A DNA stretch of 64,000 bases from Adiantum capillus-veneris (taxonomy: Eukaryota; Streptophyta; Polypodiopsida; Polypodiales; Pteridaceae), in NCBI GenBank assembly GCA_014529385.2, contig CM043964.1, positions 131,477,420 to 131,541,419 of the forward strand. The letters run 5' to 3'. The stretch's first letter is position 1, and each line of letters starts with the position of its first letter. This document shows positions 36,341-46,895 of the stretch, one piece after another. The notes below the pieces were generated by a model. That model ran no database searches and was not told the origin of the DNA. It worked only from the letters and a program-made list of their open reading frames with translations. The position numbers were made by a program, and so were the translations under genes.

Positions 36341-37149
36341 GAGATGTCCTCATCTCAACCGTAATTGGAAAAATCTTTGAGAAGAGAAATTCATCCTCCC
36401 CAAGTGGCATCTTCGAAGGGATTACCTTTCCACTTTACCAAATGTTATTGATTACTCTAAGAGTTATTTCCAGCTTCTGGTTGGAGTTACTTGCTAGCCA
36501 ATTTTTTCTCAAGAAACTCTTAGTGTTGAGCCCATCTTAAAAACCTTTACAAACCATTTGCATCATCTAAAAAACGAGGTTAAATCAATTCCATAAAAGA
36601 TCCATAAATCCACCTTGTCAACATGAACGTGCTCGATCTAACTGACCATTCAGAGCAATCAGCGTTCGACAAGTATCATGTATTTCAGCTTTGCCAATCT
36701 GAACGCGCTCGGCGTGTTCTTGCCATTCTGAGCAATCTGCGTTCGGCACAAGCTTCCACTATTGCACTAGAGATACCCCCTATGTGCTCTAACCTGGTTG
36801 ACCAACAATATGTAAAGGGTTTTAAGAAGTATCATACCAAGAGTTCTTTTGGACTTCCTATTAGTCTCGTACCTTAATACTTTCAAATCTATGTTATTTT
36901 TCCAAGGAAGGCTATCGTGTGCACAAAGAATGTGAGTTGGTTTTTGGATAACTATCTCATTCTCAAAATTCAAATTCTTTTCATACTATCGGGAACCTCT
37001 GTCTCATTTGCTAGATCAATCCTTAATTTATTGATTGAATACTAACTTAACTTTAGATTCATTAAGTAATTTGGAGAAGAAAATCATGTATACCATTACA
37101 ATATATAAGTAACTCAAGTTTTTACATTATTGATTTATAGTGGTTTACA

Positions 37150-38000
37150 AAGCTCTAAGATTGCTAACTATGGCCAAGCTAGTGGCTCTTTTATCTTTCT
37201 TATTCATAAGGTTGGTTCTCCTATGATTGCATAATATCCGGCTCCTCTTGCTCTTCCTCTACCTCGTCCTGCATTTCTATCTCCTCTTACATTATCTCCT
37301 TGATTTTGAGGAATGGCTCTAGCAGTAGTTCGAGGATTTTGCTCTTCAGGAAAGTTATTCCTATAGTGTCCCATTTGATTGCATCCATAGCACCTAACAT
37401 TTGGGACGGTCTACTCTAGGTTTACTACTGCAACTAGTCTACGTTGTTGGTATCCTTGGTTGAAAGTTCCCGTGGCTCTTCCCCTAAAGTTATTAAATCC
37501 ATTATAGTTCCTTATGGAGTTGCTTCCTTCGGCTCCAAGAGGCTTAGCCTTGAGAAGGGCATCCTGTATTGATGTAGGCCTCATGGCTTCGAGACGTGTA
37601 CTCAGGGGTTTGTTGAGGCCTTGATAGAAACGAGCAATTTGTTGCTCCATGGTCATCTAGAGAGCATAGAGTCGTAAAGACACGAATTTAATGTAGTACT
37701 CCTCTAATGAAAGTCCTAGTTGGCGTAGATCAAAGAACTCGTTCATTTTGATAGCCTGATGTGTAAGAGGGAGATAACGTTCTTTGCTTGCTTGCTTCAT
37801 TTTCTCTCAAGATGGACTACTCGTGGGATTATCTCACGAGTAGAAAATCTATTATCCAGCCATTTCATCACGCTTTTTCGCATTGAATAGTCTCGGGATA
37901 CGCAAACCCTCATAAACCTAATGTTGAAATCCAAGAATTTGAAGTAGGCCTGATGGAAATTTTCCTGCAGGGATAGGGATAATTCTCTTTTTCCTTTCAC
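37150..38000 (-). pseudogene. gag with CCHC-like knuckle, decayed
   Basis: The minus strand encodes EQQIARFYQGLNKPLSTRLE, a conserved C-terminal Gag segment of plant gypsy elements (37,411-37,656). An Asn/Arg/Gly-rich stretch and CYGCNQMGHYRNNF follow near 37,360-37,400, a zinc knuckle in which the last Cys is replaced by Phe. A stop separates the two. Upstream pieces (37,797-38,000) carry stops and frame changes. Gag forms the virus-like particle. No pol follows; 36,341-37,149 contains only a roughly 60-bp direct repeat (near 36,620-36,745) and no domain. Confidence 0.75.
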
Positions 38001-38100
38001 TCCCTCTTTTTAATTAAATACGTCTTTAATTGGATTTGTCAAAGATCACTTATTGCAGCTTAACGCCTTAAACTTTTTCCTAGGTCCAAGACTTTAGTTA

Positions 38101-38118
38101 ACACATGCTCTGATACCA
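38101..38118 (-). promoter_or_regulatory. Primer-binding site for tRNA-iMet
   Basis: The minus strand reads TGGTATCAGAGCATGTGT two bases inside the 5' LTR border. The first 12 bases are the classic plant initiator-Met tRNA 3'-end complement, which primes minus-strand DNA synthesis. Confidence 0.92.
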
Positions 38119-39206
38119 CTTGTAAGGTCCCCCAACCCCGCCTATATAGAGATCGGGATGGGATCCTTGACAAGTCTCTAGGCCTTATAAAAATCGGAGT
38201 CTCTAAACAAGAAAAATCCAAGGAATAAACCTTTACCATTGACAATGGCTTGGGTCTATAGCCTTAGAAGCGGACCTAGTCCTGTCTCGTAGCGGGAACG
38301 GGACAATGTATTCAAACGGCCTAAAAAAAAATTCTTATTCCGGCTCTATAACTTCATCATTCAGATTATGGTTTCCTTAGCCAACGTTTTTTTCCCCCTA
38401 ACATATGTGAGGGCACAGCCGTTGGTGGATTCCTCTTCCAAGTGAGAAGTTTCTAAAACGTTTTAGTGCGCGGAAATGGATAGTTACCTGACTAATCAGG
38501 TCCACCCGTCCATGATTGACAACCTTAGTCAATCCCCACATGCCACCCCGCACTCACACAAGATTCATTTATCTTATTATCACATTGTTTTAACATTTAA
38601 AATAATGGTTTCTTTTAACGTTCCATCACAATAATTCCTTGAAGACAACATTGAAAGCATTCTTTTAGAAAACAGACATCTTTAAACTTAAGACAAGGTA
38701 CTGTCATTCAAAACATTTTCCATAATAACCATGACCAATACTCTTCTTGTCTCAAGACCACCTAAAGGTGAAAAACGACACCCATTCCTTATTCAAATCC
38801 GGAGTGGATAAACCCCCACCCAAGGTTCCGGGTGTCCATACACCAAACCATTTGCCCATACAATCGGGCGGCTCCCCTAGGATAAAAAACGGTATCCTAA
38901 CTTATGTAGAAACATCAAGACATGACACGGAGTAGAAACTCATCGTTCATGGGGGTAACCGACTTAACCGTGGCTAGAAAGCCAATCATTATCATCAATT
39001 TATACTAAGGAGTCGGAGGTCTCTTGAGACAAGCTGTCTTAAGGATGATCAAACATATCTTTCCTAATTCAATCAGTTTTAACCCAAACAATTCTTTCCT
39101 ACATTATAAACAAATGCACGTTGAAAGTTACCTTCCCTTTTCAACCAGTTTATCCTTCTTACGTGTGTAATGCTAACTTATAAAAGAACTTAAACTAATT
39201 AAAGAC

Positions 39207-39392
39207 TTAATTGAATAATGGAACACTCACGTGGGATTGATTGGCCATCTGCTGCTGCGCTGGCGCCTGAAGACTCTCCTTCGTAGGCCTACTACTAGAC
39301 CCAGCTTCGTCGTCGTGCGACGCTCTAGTTCGTTTTGGAGCTACGTCGTCATCATCAAATGTAAGATTTTCTCGGGTCCTTTTTGGTATCAT
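39207..39392 (-). CDS. Candidate gag leader exon inside the 5' LTR (copy 1)
   Basis: The 61-codon ORF starts MIPKRTRENLTFDDDDVAPK, is basic then acidic, and is followed by a Ser/Pro/Gln-rich part with QQQMANQS. At that point the minus strand reads CCCAC then GTGAGT, a good splice donor (CCCAG then GTGGGT in the 3' LTR copy). The ORF lies in the transcribed leader upstream of gag, and its start resembles N-termini of plant gypsy Gag proteins. Splicing to the gag segment (possible acceptor CCCTGCAG near 37,972) is inference. Copies are at 33,108-33,293 (3' LTR, open) and about 40,780-40,965 (duplicated segment, with one TAG). Confidence 0.45.
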   Translation of the reverse strand: MIPKRTRENLTFDDDDVAPKRTRASHDDEAGSSSRPTKESLQAPAQQQMANQSHVSVPLFN

Positions 39393-41489
39393 AACTTCTT
39401 GTTCTTATAAAAAGGACGTTTAATCATTAGGAAAATAGTTCAAAATCTAGACTTAACCTTTGTATTCAATCGTAACACATCCAAGGTTAAATTTATAGTT
39501 TTAATCGATAAATTCTTGACCTATTAGTTTCTTATTTGTCTAGATAGACATGATAACTTTTTCCACCACTTCCCTAAGGGTTTTCTAAGCTCTCCTAACT
39601 TTCTTATAATTTTCTATATCTTTTTCCTAATTTTCCCATCAACTTTTAAGCTAATAATCGACTTATTTTGCGCTTAATATTTATTGTATTTAATTTCTCT
39701 TAAATATTTCAGTTTCTTAACTTGATATCATAGGTTTACACTTACTATAATTTTTCTAAAAACTTTTAACCACAAAGTCTATTTATTTTAATTAATCATT
39801 TGCGAAAAAGAGAACCTTTGGTCAATTATAATTTACAAACCTCACTAACTAACTATGGTATAATTACCACAAGTAGATAAGGATATTTTTGACCTCTGGT
39901 AATTATCTTATCATTTTCTAACTTAATTATATAATTTCCAGCTATAAATAGTATAATTTGACTTAAATAAATATCTATACTACTTTTCTAACCTTGGCAT
40001 AATTATCACAGCCTCTTTACCCTATAATATAGCTTTGATAAAAAACATGTAATTATAGCACATGATTTACTAATTTTCCTCTTTAGTTTTTAGCTAGAAA
40101 TAGTATAATTTGACTTAGATAAATATCTATACTACTTTTCTAACCTTTGCATAATTATCATGGCCTCTTTACCCTATAATACATCTCTGATAAATAGCAT
40201 GTAATTATAGCACATGATTTACTCATTTCCCTCTTTAGTTTTTAGCTAGAAATAGTAAAAAAACATTCAAAACATTTTCCATAATAACCATGACCAATAC
40301 TCTTCTTGTCTCAAGACCACCTAAGGGTGAAAAACGACACCCATTCCTTATTCAAATCCAGAGTGGATAAACCCCGACCCAAGGTTCCGGGTGTCCATAC
40401 ACCAAACCAGTTGCCCATACAACCGGGCGGCTCCCCTAGGATAAAAAACGGTATCCTAACTTATGTAGAAACATCAAGACATGACACGGAGTAGAAACTC
40501 ATCGTTCATGGGGGTAATCGACTTAATCGTGGCTAGAAAGCCAATCATTATCATCAATTTATACTAAGGAGTCAGAGGTGTCTTGAGACAAGCTGTCTTA
40601 AGGATGATCAAACATATCTTTCCTAATTCAATCAATTTTAACCCAAACAATTCTTTCCTACATTATAAACAAATGCACGTTGGAAGTTACCTTCCCTTTT
40701 CAGCCAGTTTATCCTTCTTACGTATGTAATGCTAACTTATAAAAGAACTTAAACTAATTAAAGACTTAATTAAATAATGGAACACCCACCTGGGATTGAT
40801 TGGCCATCTGCTGCTGCGCTGGCACCTGAACACTCTCCTTCGTAGGCCTACTACTAGACCCAGCTTCGTCGTCGTGCTACGCTCTAGTTCGTTTTGGAGC
40901 TACGTCCACATCATTAGATGTAAGATTTTCTCGGGTCCTTTTTGGTATCATAACTTCTTGTTCTTATAAAAAGGACGTCCAATCATTAGGAAAATAGTTC
41001 AAAATCTAAACTTAATCTTTGTATTCAATCGTAACACATCCAAGGTTAAATTTATAGTCTTAATCGATAAATTCTTGACCTATTAATTTTTTATTTGTCT
41101 AGATAGACATGATAACTTTTTCCACCACTTCCCTAAGGGTTTTCTAAGCTCTCCTAACTTTCTTATAATTTTCAATATCTTTTTCCTAATTTTTCCATCA
41201 ACTTTTAGGCTAATAATCTACTTATTTTGGGCTTAATATTTATTGTATTTAATTTCTCTTAAATATTTCATTTCCTTAACTTGATATCATAGGTTTACAC
41301 TTACTATAAGTTTTCTAAAAACTTTTAACCACAAAGTCTATTTATTTTAATTAGTCATTTGCTAAAAAGAGGACCTTTGGTCAATTATAATTTACAAACC
41401 TCACTAATTAACTATGGTATAATTACCACAAGTAGCTGAGGATATTTTTGACCTCTGGTAATCATCTTATCATTTTCTAACTTAATTAT

Positions 41490-43500
41490 ATAATTTCCCT
41501 CTTTAATTTTTAGCTAGAAATAGTATAATTTGACTTAAATAAATATCTATACTACTTTTCTAACCTTGACATAATTATCACAAGTCTTTACCCTATAATA
41601 TAGCTCTAATAAAAAACATGTAATTATAGCACATGATTTACTAATTTTCCTCTTTCGTTTTTAGCTAGAAATAGTATAATTTGACTTAGATAAATATCTA
41701 TACTACTTTTTTAACCTTCACATAATTATGATGGCCTCTTTATCCTATAATACAGCTTTGATAAATAGCATGTAATTATAGCACATGATTTACTCATTTC
41801 CCTCTTTAGTTTTTAGCTAGAAATAATAAAATTTGACTTAGATAAATATCTATACTACTTTTCTAACCTTGGCATAATTATCACGGTCTCTTTACCCTAT
41901 AATATAGCTCTAATAAATAGCATGTAATTATAGTGCATGATTTACTAATTTACCTCTTTAGTTATTAGCTAGAAATAGTAAAAGTTGACTTAGATAAATA
42001 TCTATACTTCTTTTTTAACCTTAGCATAATTATCACAGCCTCTTTACCCTATAATACAGCTCTGATAAATAGCATGTGATTATAGCACATGATTTACTAA
42101 ATTCTCCCTTTAATTTTTAGCTAGAAATAGTATAATTTGACGTAAATAAATATCTATACTACTTTTCTAACCTTGGAATAATTATCATGGCCTCTTTACC
42201 TTACAATACAGCTCTGATAAATAGCATGTAATCATAGCACATGATTTACTAATTTCTCCTTTTAATTTTTAGCTAGAAATAGTATACTTTGACTTAAATA
42301 AATATCTATACTACTTTTCTAACCTTGGCATAATTATTACGGCCTTTTTACCCTATAATAGAGCTCTGATAAATAGAATGTAATTATAGCACATGATTTA
42401 CTAATTTCTCCCTTTAATTTTTAGCTAGAAATAGTATAATTTGACTTAAATAAATATATATACTACTTTTCTAACCTTGGCATAATTATCACAGCCTCTT
42501 TATCCTACAATACAGCTCTGATAAGTAGCATGTAATCAGAGCACATGATTTACTAATTTCTCCCTTTAATTTTTAGCTAAAAATAGTATAATTTGACTTA
42601 AATAAATATCTATACTACTTTTCTAACCTTGGCATAATTATTACGGCCTATTTACCCTATAATATAGCTCTGATAAATAGACTGTAATTATAGCACATGA
42701 TTTACTAATTTTCCCCTTTAAGTTATCCTTAAAAATAACGTAATTCCACTAAGATAATTAGTTAGACTAATTATCTGAGATTAGCATAATTATCATAGGT
42801 TATCTAATATCTAGTTAACCTCTAAAAAATAACTCAATTCAATTTAAACCTATTTACTAATTTCTCTTATTTAAATTGTCCAAAAAATAAAGTATTTTTG
42901 CTAAAGTAATTAGCTAGATTAATGATCTGAGCTTCTCCTAATTATCACGGGTTTCTCAATACCTAATTAACCATTGATAAATATATCACAGCAATTGAAA
43001 TCAATTTACTAATTTCTCCTATTTAAATTTCTCAAAAACAGAGTAATTCTGTCTACTTAATTAGCTAGATTAATTATCTGAGTTTCTACTAATTATTATA
43101 GGTTACTTAATACCTAATTAATCACTGATAAATATATCACAAAAATTAAAATCAATTTACTAATTTTTTCGTATTTAAATTTCTCACAAAAATAGGGTAT
43201 CCCTGCTAAAATAATTAGCTAGATTAACTTTCTGAGTTTCTCCTAACTATCACGGGTTTTTAAATACCTAACTAACCACTAATAAATATATCATAGCAAT
43301 TAAAATCAATTTACTAATTTTTCCTATTTAAATTTCTCACAAAACAGAGTAATTCTACCTAATTAATTAGCTAGATTAATTATCTGAGCTTCTCCTAATT
43401 ATCATGGATTCTTTAACATCTAATTAACCACTGATAAATATATCACAACAATTGAAATCAACTTACTAATTTCTCCTATTTAAATTGCTCAAAAAACAGA
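41490..43500. repeat. 152-bp satellite array in the 5' LTR, expanded
   Basis: About eight first-type units (41,506 to about 42,570 by the TTTTTAGCTAGAAATAGTA marker) are followed by about five second-type units. A truncated pair of first-type units also precedes the duplication junction (39,938-40,263). Confidence 0.88.
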
Positions 43501-43946
43501 GTAATTCTACCTAATTAATTAGGAAAATTACTCAAAACATTATAGGATAATTTTCCTAGCTTAATGACTGTTTAATGCAACTTTGATAATTAATTCAACA
43601 TAATCTAAGCTTAAATAATATATTTATCATTAATTCATGGTTAATTTGGCTAATTTCAATCCTAATATGATAGGATAATCAATTAGCTTAATATTACTAA
43701 GCTTAAACATAATAATCAACAGAGATTAATTAATTAAGAGAGGTTTTATTAGTATAAATAGGCCTAATCTTTGATTTATTAACAAAATAGCTTAATTTAA
43801 CCTTGCTAATTAAGAAGGATTATGCTAATTATCATTAGGGTTAATTAATTAGAGACTAATCTCTAATGATTTCTGCATAGTGTTCTCTCTAGATGAGAGA
43901 GAGAGTAGCAAGGCTCCGAATCTGTGTAAAATGTGAAGCTAGGGGT

Positions 43947-43957
43947 CCTATTTATAG
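43947..43957 (-). promoter_or_regulatory. TATA box of the 5' LTR promoter
   Basis: The minus strand reads CTATAAATAGG, a strong plant TATA box, about 490 bp inside the LTR start. Transcription from about 43,920 would leave a U3 of about 0.5 kb and an R-U5 leader of almost 5.8 kb, unusually long. The equivalent box in the 3' LTR is at 35,820-35,830. Confidence 0.65.
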
Positions 43958-44452
43958 TTTTCTGGCACTCATAAGCTCTCACCAGCTGAAAAAGGCAGTT
44001 GCTTGCAGTTCAAGCAGTCCCCAGCAAGTCAAAAAATGCCCCTTGCTGCTAAATGAGTCCCTGGCAGGTCAATGATGACCCTCCCATTACCTGCCAGCTT
44101 TTAAAATGTCAATTTTTCTATACTTTGACCTATTTTTTCTTAATTGGTAAATATCTTGTAAATATCTGGGAGACCTTTAATAAAGTCTATGCTTAAATGA
44201 TTACTGTAACTCTTCAATTTTTCTATTTTACTCAATTCACAGTGTAAACTTCCAGGGGTCATAACTATGCCAGTTTTTATCGGAATTCAATTCTAAAAAT
44301 TTCTAGCCCGGGGTTTGCTGTGCTTAAGATTCCAAAAATGCCAATATTTGCCATGGTCGGACAATTCTACATTGCTTTTTCAATAATCATATCAGTTTGA
44401 TTAAGCTTTATACAACCTTTAAGGTTTCAGAAATTGGAAACCTTACAGCTGT

Positions 44453-45700
44453 CCCTTTTTGCCAAGCGACTCGTGGAAAAGGCGCTACCAAGAGATCTCC
44501 TAGCATCCGAGGGAGTCCCTGCCCCCTAGGATGGTTTTTGGACTGGAGCGAGAGGAGGTGAGGGAGCACGGGGAGAGGGGGGGCAAGGGGGATCAACAAA
44601 GGTAGGAGGGCAAGATGAAAAGGCAAAGGGAGAAGGAGGAGGAGGGGCTGTCGAGGGTGAGGCTGAGGTGGAGACTGGAGTAGGGACCTCCTCCTACTTA
44701 AGAGGGTCAAATCGGTTCCCCGTGGGAAACCAATGCTGTTGGGCAACAGCCTGAGGACCACTCTGAGTGCCAGGCTAGTGCGGTGGCCCCTACCGACATC
44801 GACCACAAACCTACTACCAAACCTTCTCTACTTGACTGCTAGCCAGCCCTTGAGGGTTGGGGCTGGGCTTGTGGTGTAGGTCGAGGTCTCCTCCGTGGAC
44901 AGGCCTTTGCAAGATGGCCCATCTGTCGACAAATGAAACAGATTCGGGAGGTCCAAATACTCCACGCTCTGTCGGAACCAACCCCACTAAACCGAGGAAG
45001 TAGGATAACCTTTGGGAGAGTGTGGGTGTCCCTAACCAGAATTCCGGCCACCTTGGCAGCTATTGAGGCTTCCATGCAAGGTGTCTCCATGATAGTCCCA
45101 ATCTCTGAACCTATCTTAGACAAAAGTGGTAGGTACTCCGTCCTCAAACCAGGAAATCAAACGGAGATAGGAAGGTCTGCCTCCTCTACCAGAACATCTG
45201 AAGCCAAGTCAAAACCATGTCTCCACTGTCTAAAGTGGGCTGGAACTACTCGGATGGTCAAGGGACTCATCCCGATGACCTTGGGCACCATCTCGGAGGT
45301 CTCAAACTCTATATGATAGTAGCCGCGTCTAAGGAAGTGAACATCCAAGATCTTGTCCACCTTTGCGAGACGGAGGGCCTCGAGAAGATCACGTAGCTCT
45401 CCTCTGCTGGGTCTGGTGCTGAGAATCTTGCAAATGACACTGCAAGCTTTTTACCTTTGCGGCAAGGCTCGCTTGCTCTATCGGTGATAGAGCAAGTCGA
45501 ATGGTGGGCTCAGTGGGGTCGGCTAAGGGGGCGTCCTGAGAGTCCCTCTGAGGTGGAGCACGAGCGTCCAATAATGTTTGCTGCCGTGAAGAAGGGCAGA
45601 AAGACAAAGACAAGAGGTGGCCCTCTACTAGCTGAGAGCACACCGAGAACACCAAGAGTAATGACGCTTTCATCCATGCAAGACCCGGGGCGAGGGGGCG
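44453..45700 (-). pseudogene. LINE ORF1, 5' part (DUF4283-like plus CCHC knuckle)
   Basis: Read on the minus strand this contains HFLRRGYYHIEFETSEMV, a region typical of the DUF4283-like RNA-binding part of plant LINE ORF1 (about 45,157-45,360). A CCHC zinc knuckle CFICRQMGHLAKAC (CX2CX4HX4C) follows at about 44,885-44,950, and then a Pro/Leu-rich segment. ORF1 protein binds LINE RNA and assists target-primed reverse transcription. Several stops and frame changes are present. The LTR retrotransposon splits the frame at 44,447, and the sequence continues at 32,013. Confidence 0.75.
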
Positions 45701-45949
45701 GGGGGAAGCGATGCGCAGGGATCGGGATTGCGAAGCACGGACGTGCGAGATGAAGCGCGATGGCTGGGGCGGGGCTGCGGTACTGTGCGCTGGGGCAGAA
45801 TGCAGGCAGCGATAGGCAGGGTAGCGTGCTTGGAGTTGGGGGTGTTAGAGGAACAGAATAATAGAGATAGAAATCAAAAGATAGAGAAAGAGATCTTTGT
45901 ATTGATAGAGTTTTGATACAACAGAGGAGCAATAAAATATATGGGCGCA

Positions 45950-46895
45950 CTCCGTTGTACGGAGCTCAAACCTCCCGACCACCCCCGAGCTTCAAATCGC
46001 TTGCATGCAGCGTCTCACTCGCACTCGCACTCGCAGAAGAAGAGATCGGTGAATGATCCCCGAAACGCACCACGCGTCTTTCTTTTCTGATTTTTCCTCC
46101 AAAAGCATGCGACCTCTCAAAATAGCCGCTTTTCTATTTTTGGCGTTCAATCGACTCGACTTGCACGCCAAGTATACCTGCGAGAATAAGATAAGAACGT
46201 GATCGCGAAGCGATCCGTAAAGGTTAGATTTTTGAAACTTTTTTTTTTCCCAGCTGTCTTCAACTGAACATAACTCCAAAACGAACATAACTCCCAACTG
46301 AACATAAGTCCTAAAATTTTTAGTTGTCTTCAACTGAACATAACTCCCAAACGAAGACAAAACAGCCCAAGTCCGTCTCACACAATCTTTTTGCCCTCGT
46401 TGCGCTCTTCGACGACTATGTGATGGAAATTTTCCGTAGCCTACTCTGATTTGCTAAAAATCAACCTGCAAAACAGCATTTTCTACAAAAACAATGCAAA
46501 AACAGCAAATCCCACTTTTTTCTTAATCTTTGGTCCTCAACGAGCATCAAAACATCAAAATCTCTAAAGACTCAGAGAACCAAAGTTGTTCCTCATAACA
46601 CAGGCTTCAATCGCTTCATACATCACTTTTCCAAAATCCCACGTTAACACCTTCAAAAATGCCCCAGAAAGTTCCTTCTGGATCAAAAAATTTTATTGGA
46701 CGAAAACAATACACATCCTTCTACACAGTGGACTAACTTTAAAATGACCAAAACTTCCTAGAAAAACAAAATTTATTGCTAAAACACTTCAAAATCAAAT
46801 CCTGTTACAGGGGGAGAGCGATGGCAAGAGAGGGGGGAGGTGGGGTATAGAGCGTGCGTGAGAGGGATGAACGGGGATAGCAGCGAGCCTTGAAT
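45950..46895 (-). other. LINE 5' untranslated region
   Basis: No ORF domain lies between the 5' target duplication and ORF1. Short internal repeats occur: CACTCG units near 46,016 and a CTTCAACTGAACATAACTCC motif repeated at about 46,258-46,345. It probably holds the internal promoter, but no promoter element is recognisable. Confidence 0.55.

Larger units (their letters stand above)
32019..44447 (-). mobile_element. Giant-LTR, gag-only (non-autonomous) gypsy-type retrotransposon
   Basis: A complete 12.4-kb insertion in LINE ORF1. Both LTRs have inverted ends TGTAAGG and CCTTACA. The 5' LTR (right) is next to a primer-binding site complementary to tRNA-iMet, and the 3' LTR (left) is preceded on the minus strand by a G-rich tract. 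The internal region is only 1.8 kb and holds a decayed gag with a zinc knuckle but no protease, reverse transcriptase or integrase. It resembles the TR-GAG/LARD class, which depends on enzymes from a partner element. About 86% of the element is LTR. The LTR pair differs greatly in length through internal repeat changes. Confidence 0.92.
38121..44447 (-). repeat. 5' LTR (6.3 kb) with internal tandem duplication
   Basis: It has the same ends and order as the 3' LTR but is 2 kb longer. At 40,263/40,264 the sequence jumps from the 152-bp array back to ACATTCAAAACATTTTCC, already present at 38,706, so about 1.56 kb is repeated. In addition it has about eight first-type 152-bp units in the second run, compared with five in the 3' LTR. 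Unequal exchange inside the repeats after insertion is the simplest explanation. Confidence 0.92.
25251..46895 (-). mobile_element. L1-type LINE retrotransposon, interrupted by two insertions
   Basis: The element is flanked by TAGAGGTGCTCAGATT (25,235-25,250) and TAGAGGTGCTCGGATT (46,896-46,911), a 16-bp target duplication with one mismatch. The 3' end carries a T run on the plus strand (25,249-25,255), as expected for a minus-strand poly(A) tail. In transcription order it has a 5' UTR (about 46,895-45,950), ORF1 with a zinc knuckle, an endonuclease, reverse transcriptase and a C-terminal region. After subtracting the LTR element and the 1.65-kb insertion, the LINE is about 7.5 kb. All ORFs have stops and frameshifts, and the reverse transcriptase FADD motif reads FADS, so it is inactive. 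Confidence 0.88.
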
